A DNA stretch of 34,316 nt, taken from assembly GCF_036567765.1 (NCBI RefSeq), contig NZ_DATCTU010000025.1, positions 1-34,316 of the forward strand, in the 5' to 3' direction. The notes beneath the pieces are model-generated. The model was given only the letters and a program-made list of their open reading frames with translations, searched no databases and was not told where the DNA came from. Position 1 is the stretch's first letter. The number at the start of each line of letters is the position of its first letter. Shown here one piece after another: positions 9,127 through 16,814 of this stretch. This DNA comes from Pseudobacteroides sp. GTDB lineage: Bacteria > Bacillota > Clostridia > Acetivibrionales > DSM-2933. A program made the translations under genes and the position numbers.

Positions 9127-10500
9127 ATGTGGGTTAAATTTAAACTGGAAGCATCAGAGCAGGAAATTATTTTTTTACCCCTGTCAATGATCGGTGCATA
9201 TCCCAAAAGAATTTTTGTGTGCTTTGGAGGGAAAACTGTAAGTACAGCGGTAAAGTATTCGGAATTTTTTGACCTTAATGTAAACAGTACATATGATGAC
9301 CCTTCGATAATTGGAATGTCCATTGGTTTAAGAAATAAACTGCTATTACCTGAGATATTGACTTACAGAATAGGTATTGAGAATAATGCTATTGCCATAG
9401 GCCCTGTTATAGGGCTTTTATTGGGAAATCAAATTCATAGGTACAATCCTAAGCATATGGAAAAATACACAGACAGGTTTGGAATTTATGATAAGGTCGG
9501 AGGGCTTATTTACGCATTTTCTCCCAGGACAATTAATTGGAAGGAGCGTATAGCATTCGGCCTTTACTACGATAGCGTATCAAAATGCTGGGAATATGGC
9601 TTTTTTCCGCTACCTGAAGTTATATACAGGAGGGATTTTCACTCAAGCCCCAATGATATAAAAAGGCTCATAAAGGAGACCGGAGGAAGGTTGTTTAACT
9701 CATGCAGGTTTACAAAGTCTGATCTCTTCTCATATATTAATAAAAATGACGAATTACGGGATTATCTACCGCCAACGCAGCTGACACAGGATATTGACCA
9801 GGTGTTTGAATTTATTGAAAAACAATCAGGGGTCATATTGAAGCCGATAGACCTTTCTAGAGGAAGAGGAATTGTAATAATTGAAAAGGTCGCAGACAAT
9901 TATAAGATTACAGATTACAGATTGATGCTTCCTGTCGTGACAGTCTACAAAGAATCAGGTCTTAGGAACTTTCTAAACGAAAATGAGGAGCTTTTTAACA
10001 AATACCTTATACAAAAATTATTAGATCTAGCGGTTATTGATAATTGTCCCTTTGACATAAGGGTTGTTATGCAAAAGAACGCAGACAAGGTATGGGTGTG
10101 TACAGGGATTGAATGCAGAGTTTCAAAAAGAGGCAGCCATATAACCAACATATCTAGAGGAGGCTACGCATTACCTCTTGATAATGCGATTGAATTATCC
10201 TTCGGAGAATGCAGCAAAGTTTTTTCACAGGGAATTATAAATTTTTGTCGCAAGTTTTGCAAATATATGGATAAAACCGGAGAGCATTTCTCTGAGTTCG
10301 GAATTGATGTAGCACTAGATAGGGAGCAAAACCTCTGGTTAATTGAGGCTAATGTATTTCCCAGCTTTAAAGGCTTTAAGAAAATGGATATGGAAACTTA
10401 TAACAATATACGGTATACACCATTTTTATACGCATTGTCTCTTACCAGGTTTGTCGATGTTGATGAATTTGCGGAATTTCAGCACATCCACCGGTATTGA
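9127..10500 (+). CDS. YheC/YheD-type ATP-grasp protein, spore-coat associated family
   Basis: This 457-residue protein belongs to the YheC/YheD group, whose Bacillus members are associated with the spore coat and whose reaction is unknown. The N-terminal half (1-200) is the family's own domain. The C-terminal half is an ATP-grasp fold: nucleotide-binding Lys in GVILKPIDLSRGRGIVII (about 235-253), a basic DIRVVMQ strand (about 312), and the metal-binding end SEFGIDVALDREQNLWLIEAN (about 383-403). ATP-grasp enzymes ligate a carboxylate to an amine or thiol. The ribosome binding site is weak. The gene stands alone with a 278-bp AT-rich gap before it, in which I see no feature. Its placement beside gpr and the amidase suits a sporulation role (inference). 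Confidence 0.85.
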   Translation: MWVKFKLEASEQEIIFLPLSMIGAYPKRIFVCFGGKTVSTAVKYSEFFDLNVNSTYDDPSIIGMSIGLRNKLLLPEILTYRIGIENNAIAIGPVIGLLLGNQIHRYNPKHMEKYTDRFGIYDKVGGLIYAFSPRTINWKERIAFGLYYDSVSKCWEYGFFPLPEVIYRRDFHSSPNDIKRLIKETGGRLFNSCRFTKSDLFSYINKNDELRDYLPPTQLTQDIDQVFEFIEKQSGVILKPIDLSRGRGIVIIEKVADNYKITDYRLMLPVVTVYKESGLRNFLNENEELFNKYLIQKLLDLAVIDNCPFDIRVVMQKNADKVWVCTGIECRVSKRGSHITNISRGGYALPLDNAIELSFGECSKVFSQGIINFCRKFCKYMDKTGEHFSEFGIDVALDREQNLWLIEANVFPSFKGFKKMDMETYNNIRYTPFLYALSLTRFVDVDEFAEFQHIHRY

Positions 10501-10687
10501 CAGGAACCACAGAAATATGCTAAAAAACTACAGTAGTTCTAGAAAGTATACAATAAAAAATAGACATAATTTCCATAAGGTGTAATAATTATATGTTATT
10601 TTCTCTTTTATTAGCATAAAATTAATGATACAATTACCATTGGAGTAGATTGTTACAAATTTCATGGAAGCATAAACGGGTGAAATA

Positions 10688-11701
10688 ATGAGCTTGGATA
10701 TATTAAAGGAACAGATAAAGTCAAACAAGATAAAAAATCTATACCTTTTTTATGGTCATGAGGAATATTTAAAGAGAATATATCTTGAGTCAATGGAATC
10801 CAAAATTATTGGAGGAAGTATGAAAGCCATGAATAAGGTTGTCCTGGAGGGAAAAGTAGATATAAGAAAGCTGGCGGACAATTGTGAGACGGTTCCGCTA
10901 TTTTCTGAAAGGAAACTGGTTTTAGTAAAGAATTCAGGGATGTTTAAAGCATCAAAAAAGACAGACAGTGAAAAAGCAGAAGGAAAGAAGGATGGTCTAT
11001 CAGAACTGATTTTAAGCTTGCCTTCATACACATGTCTTATTTTTGTAGAAGAAGAGATTGATAAAAGATTAAAGGTGATTGATATTGTCAAAAAAAACGG
11101 ACTGATTGTTGAGTTTCCGTTTCAAAAGCCGCAGGAACTGGTAAAATGGGTTATAAAACTGTTAAGGAATAAAAACAAAGTTATTAGTCAGGAACTTGCT
11201 TCGATGGTTGTTAACAACTGTGATCAGGGCATGGTAGAAATTCATAATGAGGTGGAGAAGTTAATTCTTTACTTAGGTGAAAGGGGTACTGTTTCAATAG
11301 AAGATATAGAAAAGGTATGCACAAAGTCCATAAAAAGCAGGATTTTTGATTTGACAGATGCTATTGCTGCAAAGAATAGGACAAGAGCCTTTGTCATTCT
11401 TGAGGAAATGGCAGTTTTAAAGGAGCCTATGCCCAAAATCCTCTACATGATAGCCAGACAGTTTAATCAGTTATTATCAATAAAGCTTTTGCATAAGTCT
11501 GGTGCAGATATCAATGAGGCAGCAGCAAAAATAGGCGTATCTCCGTATATTGCAAGCAAAATAATGAAACAATCAAAAGAATTTGAGTTGGAACTGTTAA
11601 AAAGGGTTGTAGAGGAAAGCCTTGAATTGGACGTTGCCGTAAAGACTGGGAGAGTTAATGACAGAGTGGCTATTGAAATGCTTTTAGCAGATATAAATTA
11701 A
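10688..11701 (+). CDS. holA: DNA polymerase III delta subunit
   Basis: This is the clamp-loader subunit that opens the beta sliding clamp. Its 337 residues match the usual length. The N-terminal motif NLYLFYGHEEYLKRIYLESM (about 17-36) marks the degenerate AAA+ nucleotide-binding region of HolA. It is followed by VPLFSERKLVLVKNSGMF, the segment that includes the clamp-contact strand. The central AAA+ lid and the C-terminal helical collar (MPKILYMIARQFNQLLSIK, about 240-260) are present. There is no Walker A lysine, as expected for delta. The ATG at 10688 follows GGGTGA. In many Clostridia holA is followed closely by rpsT and gpr (established pattern); here an agr locus sits between them, suggesting a lineage-specific insertion. 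Confidence 0.93.
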   Translation: MSLDILKEQIKSNKIKNLYLFYGHEEYLKRIYLESMESKIIGGSMKAMNKVVLEGKVDIRKLADNCETVPLFSERKLVLVKNSGMFKASKKTDSEKAEGKKDGLSELILSLPSYTCLIFVEEEIDKRLKVIDIVKKNGLIVEFPFQKPQELVKWVIKLLRNKNKVISQELASMVVNNCDQGMVEIHNEVEKLILYLGERGTVSIEDIEKVCTKSIKSRIFDLTDAIAAKNRTRAFVILEEMAVLKEPMPKILYMIARQFNQLLSIKLLHKSGADINEAAAKIGVSPYIASKIMKQSKEFELELLKRVVEESLELDVAVKTGRVNDRVAIEMLLADIN

Positions 11702-11765
11702 TATAATTTAAAGCGGAACTATTCGTTATTTTATTTAGTTTTCCTTAATTTGGAGGGGATATAAT

Positions 11766-13067
11766 TTGGAGGTTGTTTTACAAAATGCACTGCAGTTTGT
11801 ATTTTTTGTTATACAGGGCTTTTTGATGTTGAATGTGTTTGATAAAACTGTCAATTTTAAAAAATTAATTACTTTTTCGTTGGTAAATACCATTGTACAG
11901 GCCTTTCTAATGGCTATAATAGTTAGATTTAACCCTAATATAAATCTTTTTGTGTATATAATTGTTATGGTTTTAACCATAAAGTTTATTTTATCATTTA
12001 GGGTTTTGTATGCCTTATTTGCTACGTCGGTGCTGATTGTCATAAGTGCACTTTTTGAGTACATGGGAACTGCAATTGTTGCTATATCTGTTGACAATAG
12101 GTTTGATGTAAACACATGGGCAAATACATACCCCAACATTCTGATTATGAGAATAATCGGGATAGTACTTTATCTTGCATTGACCATTGCTGTATATTAC
12201 ATGAAACTCAAGATCAATATTCCTGAGGATATCAACAGGAAAAGGTCTTACAGCATACTGGCCAATTCAATAATAAGTGCGATTTTGATAATTCCTAATA
12301 TTATGTATTACTTAAATAATTCAAAAAATATAAATTTGAACATGGTATGTTTCAACATATTTGCTGTGTTTATACTTTTATTAATGAGCTTCTATAACTC
12401 CATTAAATCTACCGAGCTTGAGGTCAAGAGCAGGGAAGTGGAGTTCCAGAAGGGTTACATAAAAACGCTGGATGAGATTATCGACGGGTTAAGAGGGTTT
12501 AAACACGATTTTAACAATAACGTTCAGGCAATTGGCGGCTATATAACACTTAACGATATTGAAGGGCTGAAGAAGTATTACCTGCAGCTTCAGAGCGATA
12601 CAAGAAGGATAAACAATACCTTGCCCCTTAGCAAGTATGTCAAAAATAATCCTGCATTGTATGGGTTGTTGCTATCAAAGCTATCATATGCGGAACTTAA
12701 GGATATACAGTTCATAATTAATATTATGGATGAGTATAGCATCGAAAGAATAAAAATATACGATTTATGTAAAGTTATGGGGATACTTTTGGACAATGCA
12801 CTGGAAGCAGCGGTTGAATCTGCTAAGAAGTATGTAGAGCTATCAATTGCTAAAAACTCTCAGAATGCTATTATTATTGAAATAATCAATTCATATGCAG
12901 GAAGCCCAAACAAAGAAAAGATTTTTGAAAATGGTTATACTACAAAGGCAGGGCATAGCGGATTCGGACTTTGGGAGGTTAAAAAGATTATATCTAAATA
13001 TCAGAATTGCTCATTAACCACATCCGTCACAGAGTCTTTATTTACCCAAAGAATTGAAATTTTGTAG
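11766..13067 (+). CDS. agrC: AgrC-type quorum-sensing histidine kinase
   Basis: This 433-residue membrane kinase should sense the autoinducing peptide. About six or seven membrane helices occupy residues 5-210. A coiled linker and the phospho-acceptor helix follow with His247 in GFKHDFNNN. A GHKL ATPase domain completes it: N-box VMGILLDNALEAA (Asn344) and G-box GHSGFGL (396-402). This is the AgrC/HPK10 architecture, and all catalytic motifs look intact. The start is a TTG at 11766 with GGAGGGG seven bases upstream; no better ATG exists. It faces agrD and agrB, which lie on the opposite strand. No LytTR response regulator accompanies it, so its phosphorylation target is not in this window. 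It may be read through from holA, 64 bases upstream. Confidence 0.92.
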   Translation: MEVVLQNALQFVFFVIQGFLMLNVFDKTVNFKKLITFSLVNTIVQAFLMAIIVRFNPNINLFVYIIVMVLTIKFILSFRVLYALFATSVLIVISALFEYMGTAIVAISVDNRFDVNTWANTYPNILIMRIIGIVLYLALTIAVYYMKLKINIPEDINRKRSYSILANSIISAILIIPNIMYYLNNSKNINLNMVCFNIFAVFILLLMSFYNSIKSTELEVKSREVEFQKGYIKTLDEIIDGLRGFKHDFNNNVQAIGGYITLNDIEGLKKYYLQLQSDTRRINNTLPLSKYVKNNPALYGLLLSKLSYAELKDIQFIINIMDEYSIERIKIYDLCKVMGILLDNALEAAVESAKKYVELSIAKNSQNAIIIEIINSYAGSPNKEKIFENGYTTKAGHSGFGLWEVKKIISKYQNCSLTTSVTESLFTQRIEIL

Positions 13068-13088
13068 TAGAGTACTTCGATCTATAGT

Positions 13089-13132
13089 ATAGCTAAAACA
13101 CTTTTAACTTACTAAATAAGTGTTTTAGCTAT
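13089..13132. terminator. Shared hairpin between converging agrC and agrD
   Basis: Perfect 15-bp stem: ATAGCTAAAACACTT (13089-13103) pairs with AAGTGTTTTAGCTAT (13118-13132). It lies in the gap where agrC and agrD converge. T-runs are short, so it may terminate weakly or protect 3' ends. Confidence 0.65.
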
Positions 13133-13166
13133 ATGTTTTGCAATAATCATTTTACATTTTAAATAA

Positions 13167-13298
13167 TTATGTCGGTTTTTTAGTTAGAGATTTTGGTGCC
13201 TTAGGTTGATAGAAGCCAAAAGGTATGCATTCTGAAGCAACATTTGATGTTAAACCAACAAATAAGTTTACAAATATGCCTTTTAAAAATTTTTTCAC
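13167..13298 (-). CDS. agrD: AgrD-type cyclic autoinducer peptide precursor (Cys type)
   Basis: The gene encodes a 43-residue peptide with a GTG start at 13296-13298, preceded by GGAAGTGAG. The N-terminus MKKFLKGIFVNLFVGLTSNV is an amphipathic membrane-targeting leader. Cys24 then begins ECIPFGFYQPKAP, followed by a basic tail. Cys followed by a few hydrophobic residues and the YQPKxP motif is the signature of clostridial AgrD. AgrB would cut after the last ring residue and close a thiolactone on Cys24. Cys24 to Tyr30 is six positions; clostridial peptides I recall have five. A ring CIPFGF (six members) or CIPFG is therefore possible. It lies 68 bases downstream of agrB on the same strand. 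It is short enough to be missed by routine gene calling. Confidence 0.93.
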   Translation of the reverse strand: MKKFLKGIFVNLFVGLTSNVASECIPFGFYQPKAPKSLTKKPT

Positions 13299-13366
13299 GT
13301 TTCTCACTTCCTTTCCTTTTGAATTTTTCTATTAATTGCAAGACTAATATGTAATCTTTGATTAGC

Positions 13367-13954
13367 TTATCTTCTTTTGCATCCAAAAACCATATACCCT
13401 GCAGGCGATAAAGCCATCATCGGAATGAGTGATGAGATGATTATAACGTAATATATTTGCAAGTTAAGGTTTTTTATAAATAAGCATATGGCGAAAAATG
13501 TTATGAGAAAAGCACAGGATGTAATTTTTTGAATGCGTTTTTTTCTGTCACTGTATAAAGGTCCGTCAATAGTTTCACCGGGTGCATATTTTAATACCAT
13601 CAGAATACTTGCTGCAAATATGACAATACTTGGTATGTAACTGCTGTATTTTATATGACTGGATAAAATAATTGTACCGAATATTGATAATAGATGTGTT
13701 ATGATGCATTGAGTGCGTGTGCGTGAGTGTGCACCGCCTGCAGTTGATCTAAGCAAGCCTATTACTGCAAAGGCAATAGCAGCATAAACAACAACGCCTA
13801 AAAGAAATGCGATTAGAAATATTATTGCTGTAATAATTGTTTGAAATATTAATATATTGGCACCGTAAGATATTATTTCAGCTTTTTCTTCAGTTATATC
13901 TCTATTATTTTCTCTAATTTTACTTGCAATAATGTCGCTGAGTTTATCAATCAT
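13367..13954 (-). CDS. agrB: AgrB-type autoinducer peptide processing protease
   Basis: This 195-residue membrane cysteine endopeptidase trims the AgrD C-terminus and forms the thiolactone. The catalytic His76 and Cys83 are in GGAHSRTRTQC, the hallmark of the family. Four to six hydrophobic helices surround it. APGETIDGPL (about 123-132) and SPAGYMVFG near the C-terminus are also typical AgrB segments. The ATG at 13954 has AGGGTG six bases upstream. Together with agrD it forms a two-gene minus-strand transcript facing agrC. It is the only AgrB homologue in the window, although two AgrD-like precursors are present, so it may serve both (inference). Confidence 0.95.
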   Translation of the reverse strand: MIDKLSDIIASKIRENNRDITEEKAEIISYGANILIFQTIITAIIFLIAFLLGVVVYAAIAFAVIGLLRSTAGGAHSRTRTQCIITHLLSIFGTIILSSHIKYSSYIPSIVIFAASILMVLKYAPGETIDGPLYSDRKKRIQKITSCAFLITFFAICLFIKNLNLQIYYVIIISSLIPMMALSPAGYMVFGCKRR

Positions 13955-13983
13955 ATAACACCCTATTGTTAAAATGTATACTT

Positions 13984-14012
13984 ATTATACACAAAAATAC
14001 AAAAAAATGCAA
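13984..14012 (-). promoter_or_regulatory. Promoter of agrBD
   Basis: On the minus strand, TATAAT (13984-13989) is preceded by 17 bases and a weak -35 TTGCAT (14007-14012). It lies 30 bases before the agrB start. No AgrA-type direct repeats were recognised. Confidence 0.6.
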
Positions 14013-14104
14013 TTATTATTAACATAAAATTTAAAAAATTTGTCTGAATTTCTAGAAATTTTATATATTTTTATAGAACAAAAAACTAGACACTAAAAAA
14101 ATGA

Positions 14105-14135
14105 AACAAAAAAACGTACTACATTAAGTACGTTT
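14105..14135 (-). terminator. Intrinsic terminator of rpsT
   Basis: Read on the minus strand, AAACGTACT and AGTACGTTT form a 9-bp stem with a six-base loop (14112-14135). A T-rich tail follows. It lies just beyond the rpsT stop. Confidence 0.85.
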
Positions 14136-14165
14136 ATATTTGTCTCATTACTTTGTTAAGTTCAA

Positions 14166-14426
14166 TTAAGCCATCTTATTCAATGCTTTAGCCAATCTGG
14201 ATTTCCTTCTCGCAGCGGTGTTCTTATGTAACAACTTACTTGCTGCTGCTTTATCTATAGCTTTCATAGCTTCAGTAAAAGAAACTTTAGCATTGGCATC
14301 CTTACTTTCGATTGCTTCCTTACATTTCTTAATTGAAGTCTTAAGCGAAGATTTCTTCATTGAATTTATTAATGTCTTCTTCTGAGTTACCTTTACTCTT
14401 TTTATTGCAGACTTAATATTTGGCAA
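14166..14426 (-). CDS. rpsT: 30S ribosomal protein S20
   Basis: This 86-residue, Lys-rich protein binds 16S rRNA at the base of the small subunit. The N-terminus MPNIKSAIKRVKVTQKKTL and the end NTAARRKSRLAKALNKMA are characteristic of S20. The start is TTG at 14424-14426, because AGGAGGTGA lies only a few bases upstream and the family begins with exactly this segment. A longer frame to 14471 has no such support. It is monocistronic, between its own terminator and the divergent gpr gene. A TTG start may be linked to S20 autoregulation of translation, as in Escherichia coli where rpsT uses a non-AUG start (established there; inference here). Confidence 0.97.
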   Translation of the reverse strand: MPNIKSAIKRVKVTQKKTLINSMKKSSLKTSIKKCKEAIESKDANAKVSFTEAMKAIDKAAASKLLHKNTAARRKSRLAKALNKMA

Positions 14427-14530
14427 ACCTTTCACCTCCTGCGAGTTAATAATCATGAAGTATTGTACCATGAAAAAAATATAATTGCAAGGGTATTTGA
14501 TAAACTTTTAAACATTTATCTTCAAAAATA

Positions 14531-14560
14531 GTATTGAAACTATCCGGCAAGGTAAAAATA
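14531..14560 (+). promoter_or_regulatory. Forespore (SigF/SigG-type) promoter of gpr
   Basis: GTATT at 14531-14535, a 15-base spacer, then GGTAAAAATA at 14551-14560. This fits the forespore consensus GYWTA-N15-GGnnAnAnTW (recalled from Bacillus subtilis) with one mismatch. In Bacillus, gpr is transcribed by the forespore sigma factors. The promoter lies 47 bases before the ATG. Confidence 0.65.
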
Positions 14561-14607
14561 TGTCATATATGTTGTAATTAATAGACGATGAAGGAAGGGT
14601 TACGATT

Positions 14608-15606
14608 ATGAATAGAAGCATTAGAACCGATTTGGCTTTAGAAGCAAATGAAATGTTTATTAAGCAGTCAACCGGGAATGTAAATCAATCTATAGGGCAC
14701 CCGCCTGGGGTTGAAGTTGAAAACGACGGCACTGATGATATTAAAATAACAAGGGTTAGGGTTACAACACTTATGGGAGAAGATTCAATAGGAAAGCCCA
14801 TGGGAAATTATATTACCCTTGAGATACCAAAGTTAAGGGAGAATGATCAGGATCTAATTGAAGAAGCAAGCAAGGAGTTTGCAAAGGAGCTTCAGAAGCT
14901 TGTGAATTTGGACAAGGACGCAACGGTTCTAGTAGTTGGACTGGGTAACTGGAATGTTACACCTGATGCTTTAGGGCCTAAAGTTGTTTCAAGCCTTATG
15001 GTTACAAGACATTTGCTGGAGTATGTGCCTGAACAGGTAGAGGATGGTGTAAGACCTGTATGTGCCGTAGCACCAGGTGTTTTGGGCATAACCGGCATAG
15101 AAACCGGAGAGATAATAAAGGGAATTGTGGACAAAGTACAGCCTAAGCTTATAATCGCCATTGACGCTCTCGCATCCAGGAAAACAGAGCGTATGAGCAC
15201 CACAATCCAGATTGCGGACACAGGGATATCGCCGGGATCGGGTGTCGGAAACAAAAGGATGGAACTCTCCAAGGCTACAATGGGAATTCCCGTAATAGCA
15301 GTGGGGGTGCCGACAGTTGTTGAAGCAGCTACTGTAGCAAATGATGCAATTGACCTTGTTATGGATAGCCTTATAAAGCAAGCGTCAAAAGGCACGGAGT
15401 TTTATAACATGTTAAATGAAATTGACAGAAATGAAAAGCATTTATTGATTAGAGAAGTATTGGAGCCATATGTAGGCAATCTTATTGTCACACCTAAGGA
15501 AATTGACGATATTATAGAAAGAGTAACAAAGGTTATAGCTAATGGAATTAACATAGCACTTCATGAAGGTATCACTTTAGATGATGTAAACAGATACGTT
15601 CATTAA
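14608..15606 (+). CDS. gpr: GPR germination protease, spore SASP-specific
   Basis: This 332-residue endopeptidase degrades small acid-soluble spore proteins at germination. The family core is clear: VVGLGNWNVTPDALGPKVV (about 110-128), CAVAPGVLGITGIETGEI (about 152-169), IIAIDALASRKTERMSTTIQI (about 183-203) and SPGSGVGNKR. The zymogen is activated by removing an N-terminal propeptide at a TD/LA-type site like the one it cuts in SASPs. Here IRTDLALEA puts that site after Asp8, so the propeptide would be only eight residues against about fifteen in Bacillus. The ATG at 14608 has GGAAGGG upstream. A forespore-type promoter precedes it and a long hairpin terminator follows. Confidence 0.96.
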   Translation: MNRSIRTDLALEANEMFIKQSTGNVNQSIGHPPGVEVENDGTDDIKITRVRVTTLMGEDSIGKPMGNYITLEIPKLRENDQDLIEEASKEFAKELQKLVNLDKDATVLVVGLGNWNVTPDALGPKVVSSLMVTRHLLEYVPEQVEDGVRPVCAVAPGVLGITGIETGEIIKGIVDKVQPKLIIAIDALASRKTERMSTTIQIADTGISPGSGVGNKRMELSKATMGIPVIAVGVPTVVEAATVANDAIDLVMDSLIKQASKGTEFYNMLNEIDRNEKHLLIREVLEPYVGNLIVTPKEIDDIIERVTKVIANGINIALHEGITLDDVNRYVH

Positions 15607-15680
15607 GCTTGTCGCTGTTTTCATGAGATATAATTGTATTTTCATGTGTTAAGCAGTGCAAAATACTACTTAGGCACGAT

Positions 15681-15761
15681 AAAAAATAACTTCCGCTATA
15701 AATTTCGCTCATGTGTTGATTTGACTCGTCAACACCCGCTCAAAAGCGGAAGTAATTTTTT
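15681..15761 (+). terminator. Long branched terminator after gpr
   Basis: The outer stem is ACTTCCGCT (15689-15697) with AGCGGAAGT (15745-15753). A nested stem GTGTTGA (15713-15719) with TCAACAC (15729-15735) lies within it. A T6 run follows at 15756-15761. The flanking A-run on the left would also permit termination on the other strand. The remaining gap to the amidase gene (about 200 bp) holds nothing I can name. Confidence 0.85.
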
Positions 15762-15972
15762 AATCATACCTTAATGCAGAGTTGTTATTAATTATATAAA
15801 CAAGTTACATAAAAAAGAAAGATATAATTACAAAATTAAGGTACCAAAGTTACAATATTCAACTGGATATTGTGATGAAAAAAGTCGATAATTATATATA
15901 TTGAAATGATCACCCCTTATAAGCAGTTAATAAATCAATGAAAAAAATAAATATATAAAAAAGGTGGGGCCT

Positions 15973-16797
15973 ATGAAAAAAATAATAAAGATAGATTCCT
16001 TGTTTATAAGGTCGCTGATAATTTTACTATCGGTATTATTTGTAATACTCAATTCTGCCTTTTTTTTCAATAAGTATATGGTGAGTTCAGGTACTCCGAC
16101 TTTTAATGATAAAGGCGATAGGGTACAGGTTACCGCACCTGTTAATGAAAAAAGCAGTGAGGATAAAGTACAACCAACACCTATACCTGAAAAAAAAGAG
16201 GTAATACTGATGATTGATCCGGGACATGGCGGGGAGGATTTGGGAACATATTTCGGCAATGTACTTGAAAAAACAGTGAACCTTGATATATCCTTAAGAT
16301 TGGGTAAAATGTTAGAAAGTGACGGTTTGAAAGTTGTTTATACGAGAAAGGACGATTCATCTGTAGGTCTTAGAGAAAGATCTGATATGGCAAATGAAAA
16401 GGATGTAACATTATTTTTGAGTATTCACAACAATAATATGCCTGACAACTCCAATTATAAGGGAACTGAGACTTTATACTGTCCTGGGGGAAGCACTGGA
16501 AATGGAAAGATAAACGGTGAGCGGCTGGCACAAATCGTTCAGGGAGAACTTATAAAAAGGCTTGGTACAATTGATAACGGAATTATTGCAAGACCCAATC
16601 TTTCTGTTTTGCGTAGGACAGAGATGCCTGCAGTGATTGCAGAAATTGCATATATATCAAATTATAGTGACAGAAACAGTTTAAGTACAGCCTACTTCAG
16701 ACAGGAAACGGCCGAGGCTTTGTATAAAGCTGTAAAAAGGGCACTCGATGAGATGAATGTAAGAAAGGAATCGGATAACAGATGGGTTAAACCTTAA
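15973..16797 (+). CDS. N-acetylmuramoyl-L-alanine amidase (Amidase_3), CwlD-like
   Basis: This is a zinc amidase that cuts the muramoyl-L-Ala bond of peptidoglycan. A single membrane anchor occupies residues about 11-32 and a Pro-rich linker runs to about 75. The catalytic domain then contains IDPGHGGEDLG (first Zn His), LEKTVNLDIS (Zn Glu), FLSIHNNN (second His) and the catalytic Glu in VIAEIAYISN. All metal ligands are visible. ATG 15973 is used because AAAGGTGG ends five bases upstream; the in-frame GTG at 15964 overlaps that site. Length and anchor resemble CwlD, which makes muramic-delta-lactam in spore cortex, and gpr lies upstream. CwlD identity is inferred. It runs into the degS-like gene after 17 bases. 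Confidence 0.9.
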   Translation: MKKIIKIDSLFIRSLIILLSVLFVILNSAFFFNKYMVSSGTPTFNDKGDRVQVTAPVNEKSSEDKVQPTPIPEKKEVILMIDPGHGGEDLGTYFGNVLEKTVNLDISLRLGKMLESDGLKVVYTRKDDSSVGLRERSDMANEKDVTLFLSIHNNNMPDNSNYKGTETLYCPGGSTGNGKINGERLAQIVQGELIKRLGTIDNGIIARPNLSVLRRTEMPAVIAEIAYISNYSDRNSLSTAYFRQETAEALYKAVKRALDEMNVRKESDNRWVKP

Positions 16798-16814
16798 ATA
16801 TTAGGAGGTTTTTT

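Noticed and set aside
10343..10585. 80-codon plus-strand frame
   Set aside because: It overlaps the 3' end of the YheC/YheD gene in another frame and lacks a ribosome binding site.
13201..13386. 61-codon minus-strand frame between agrB and agrD
   Set aside because: It overlaps the end of agrB and most of agrD in another frame; the agrD frame has the clear family signature.
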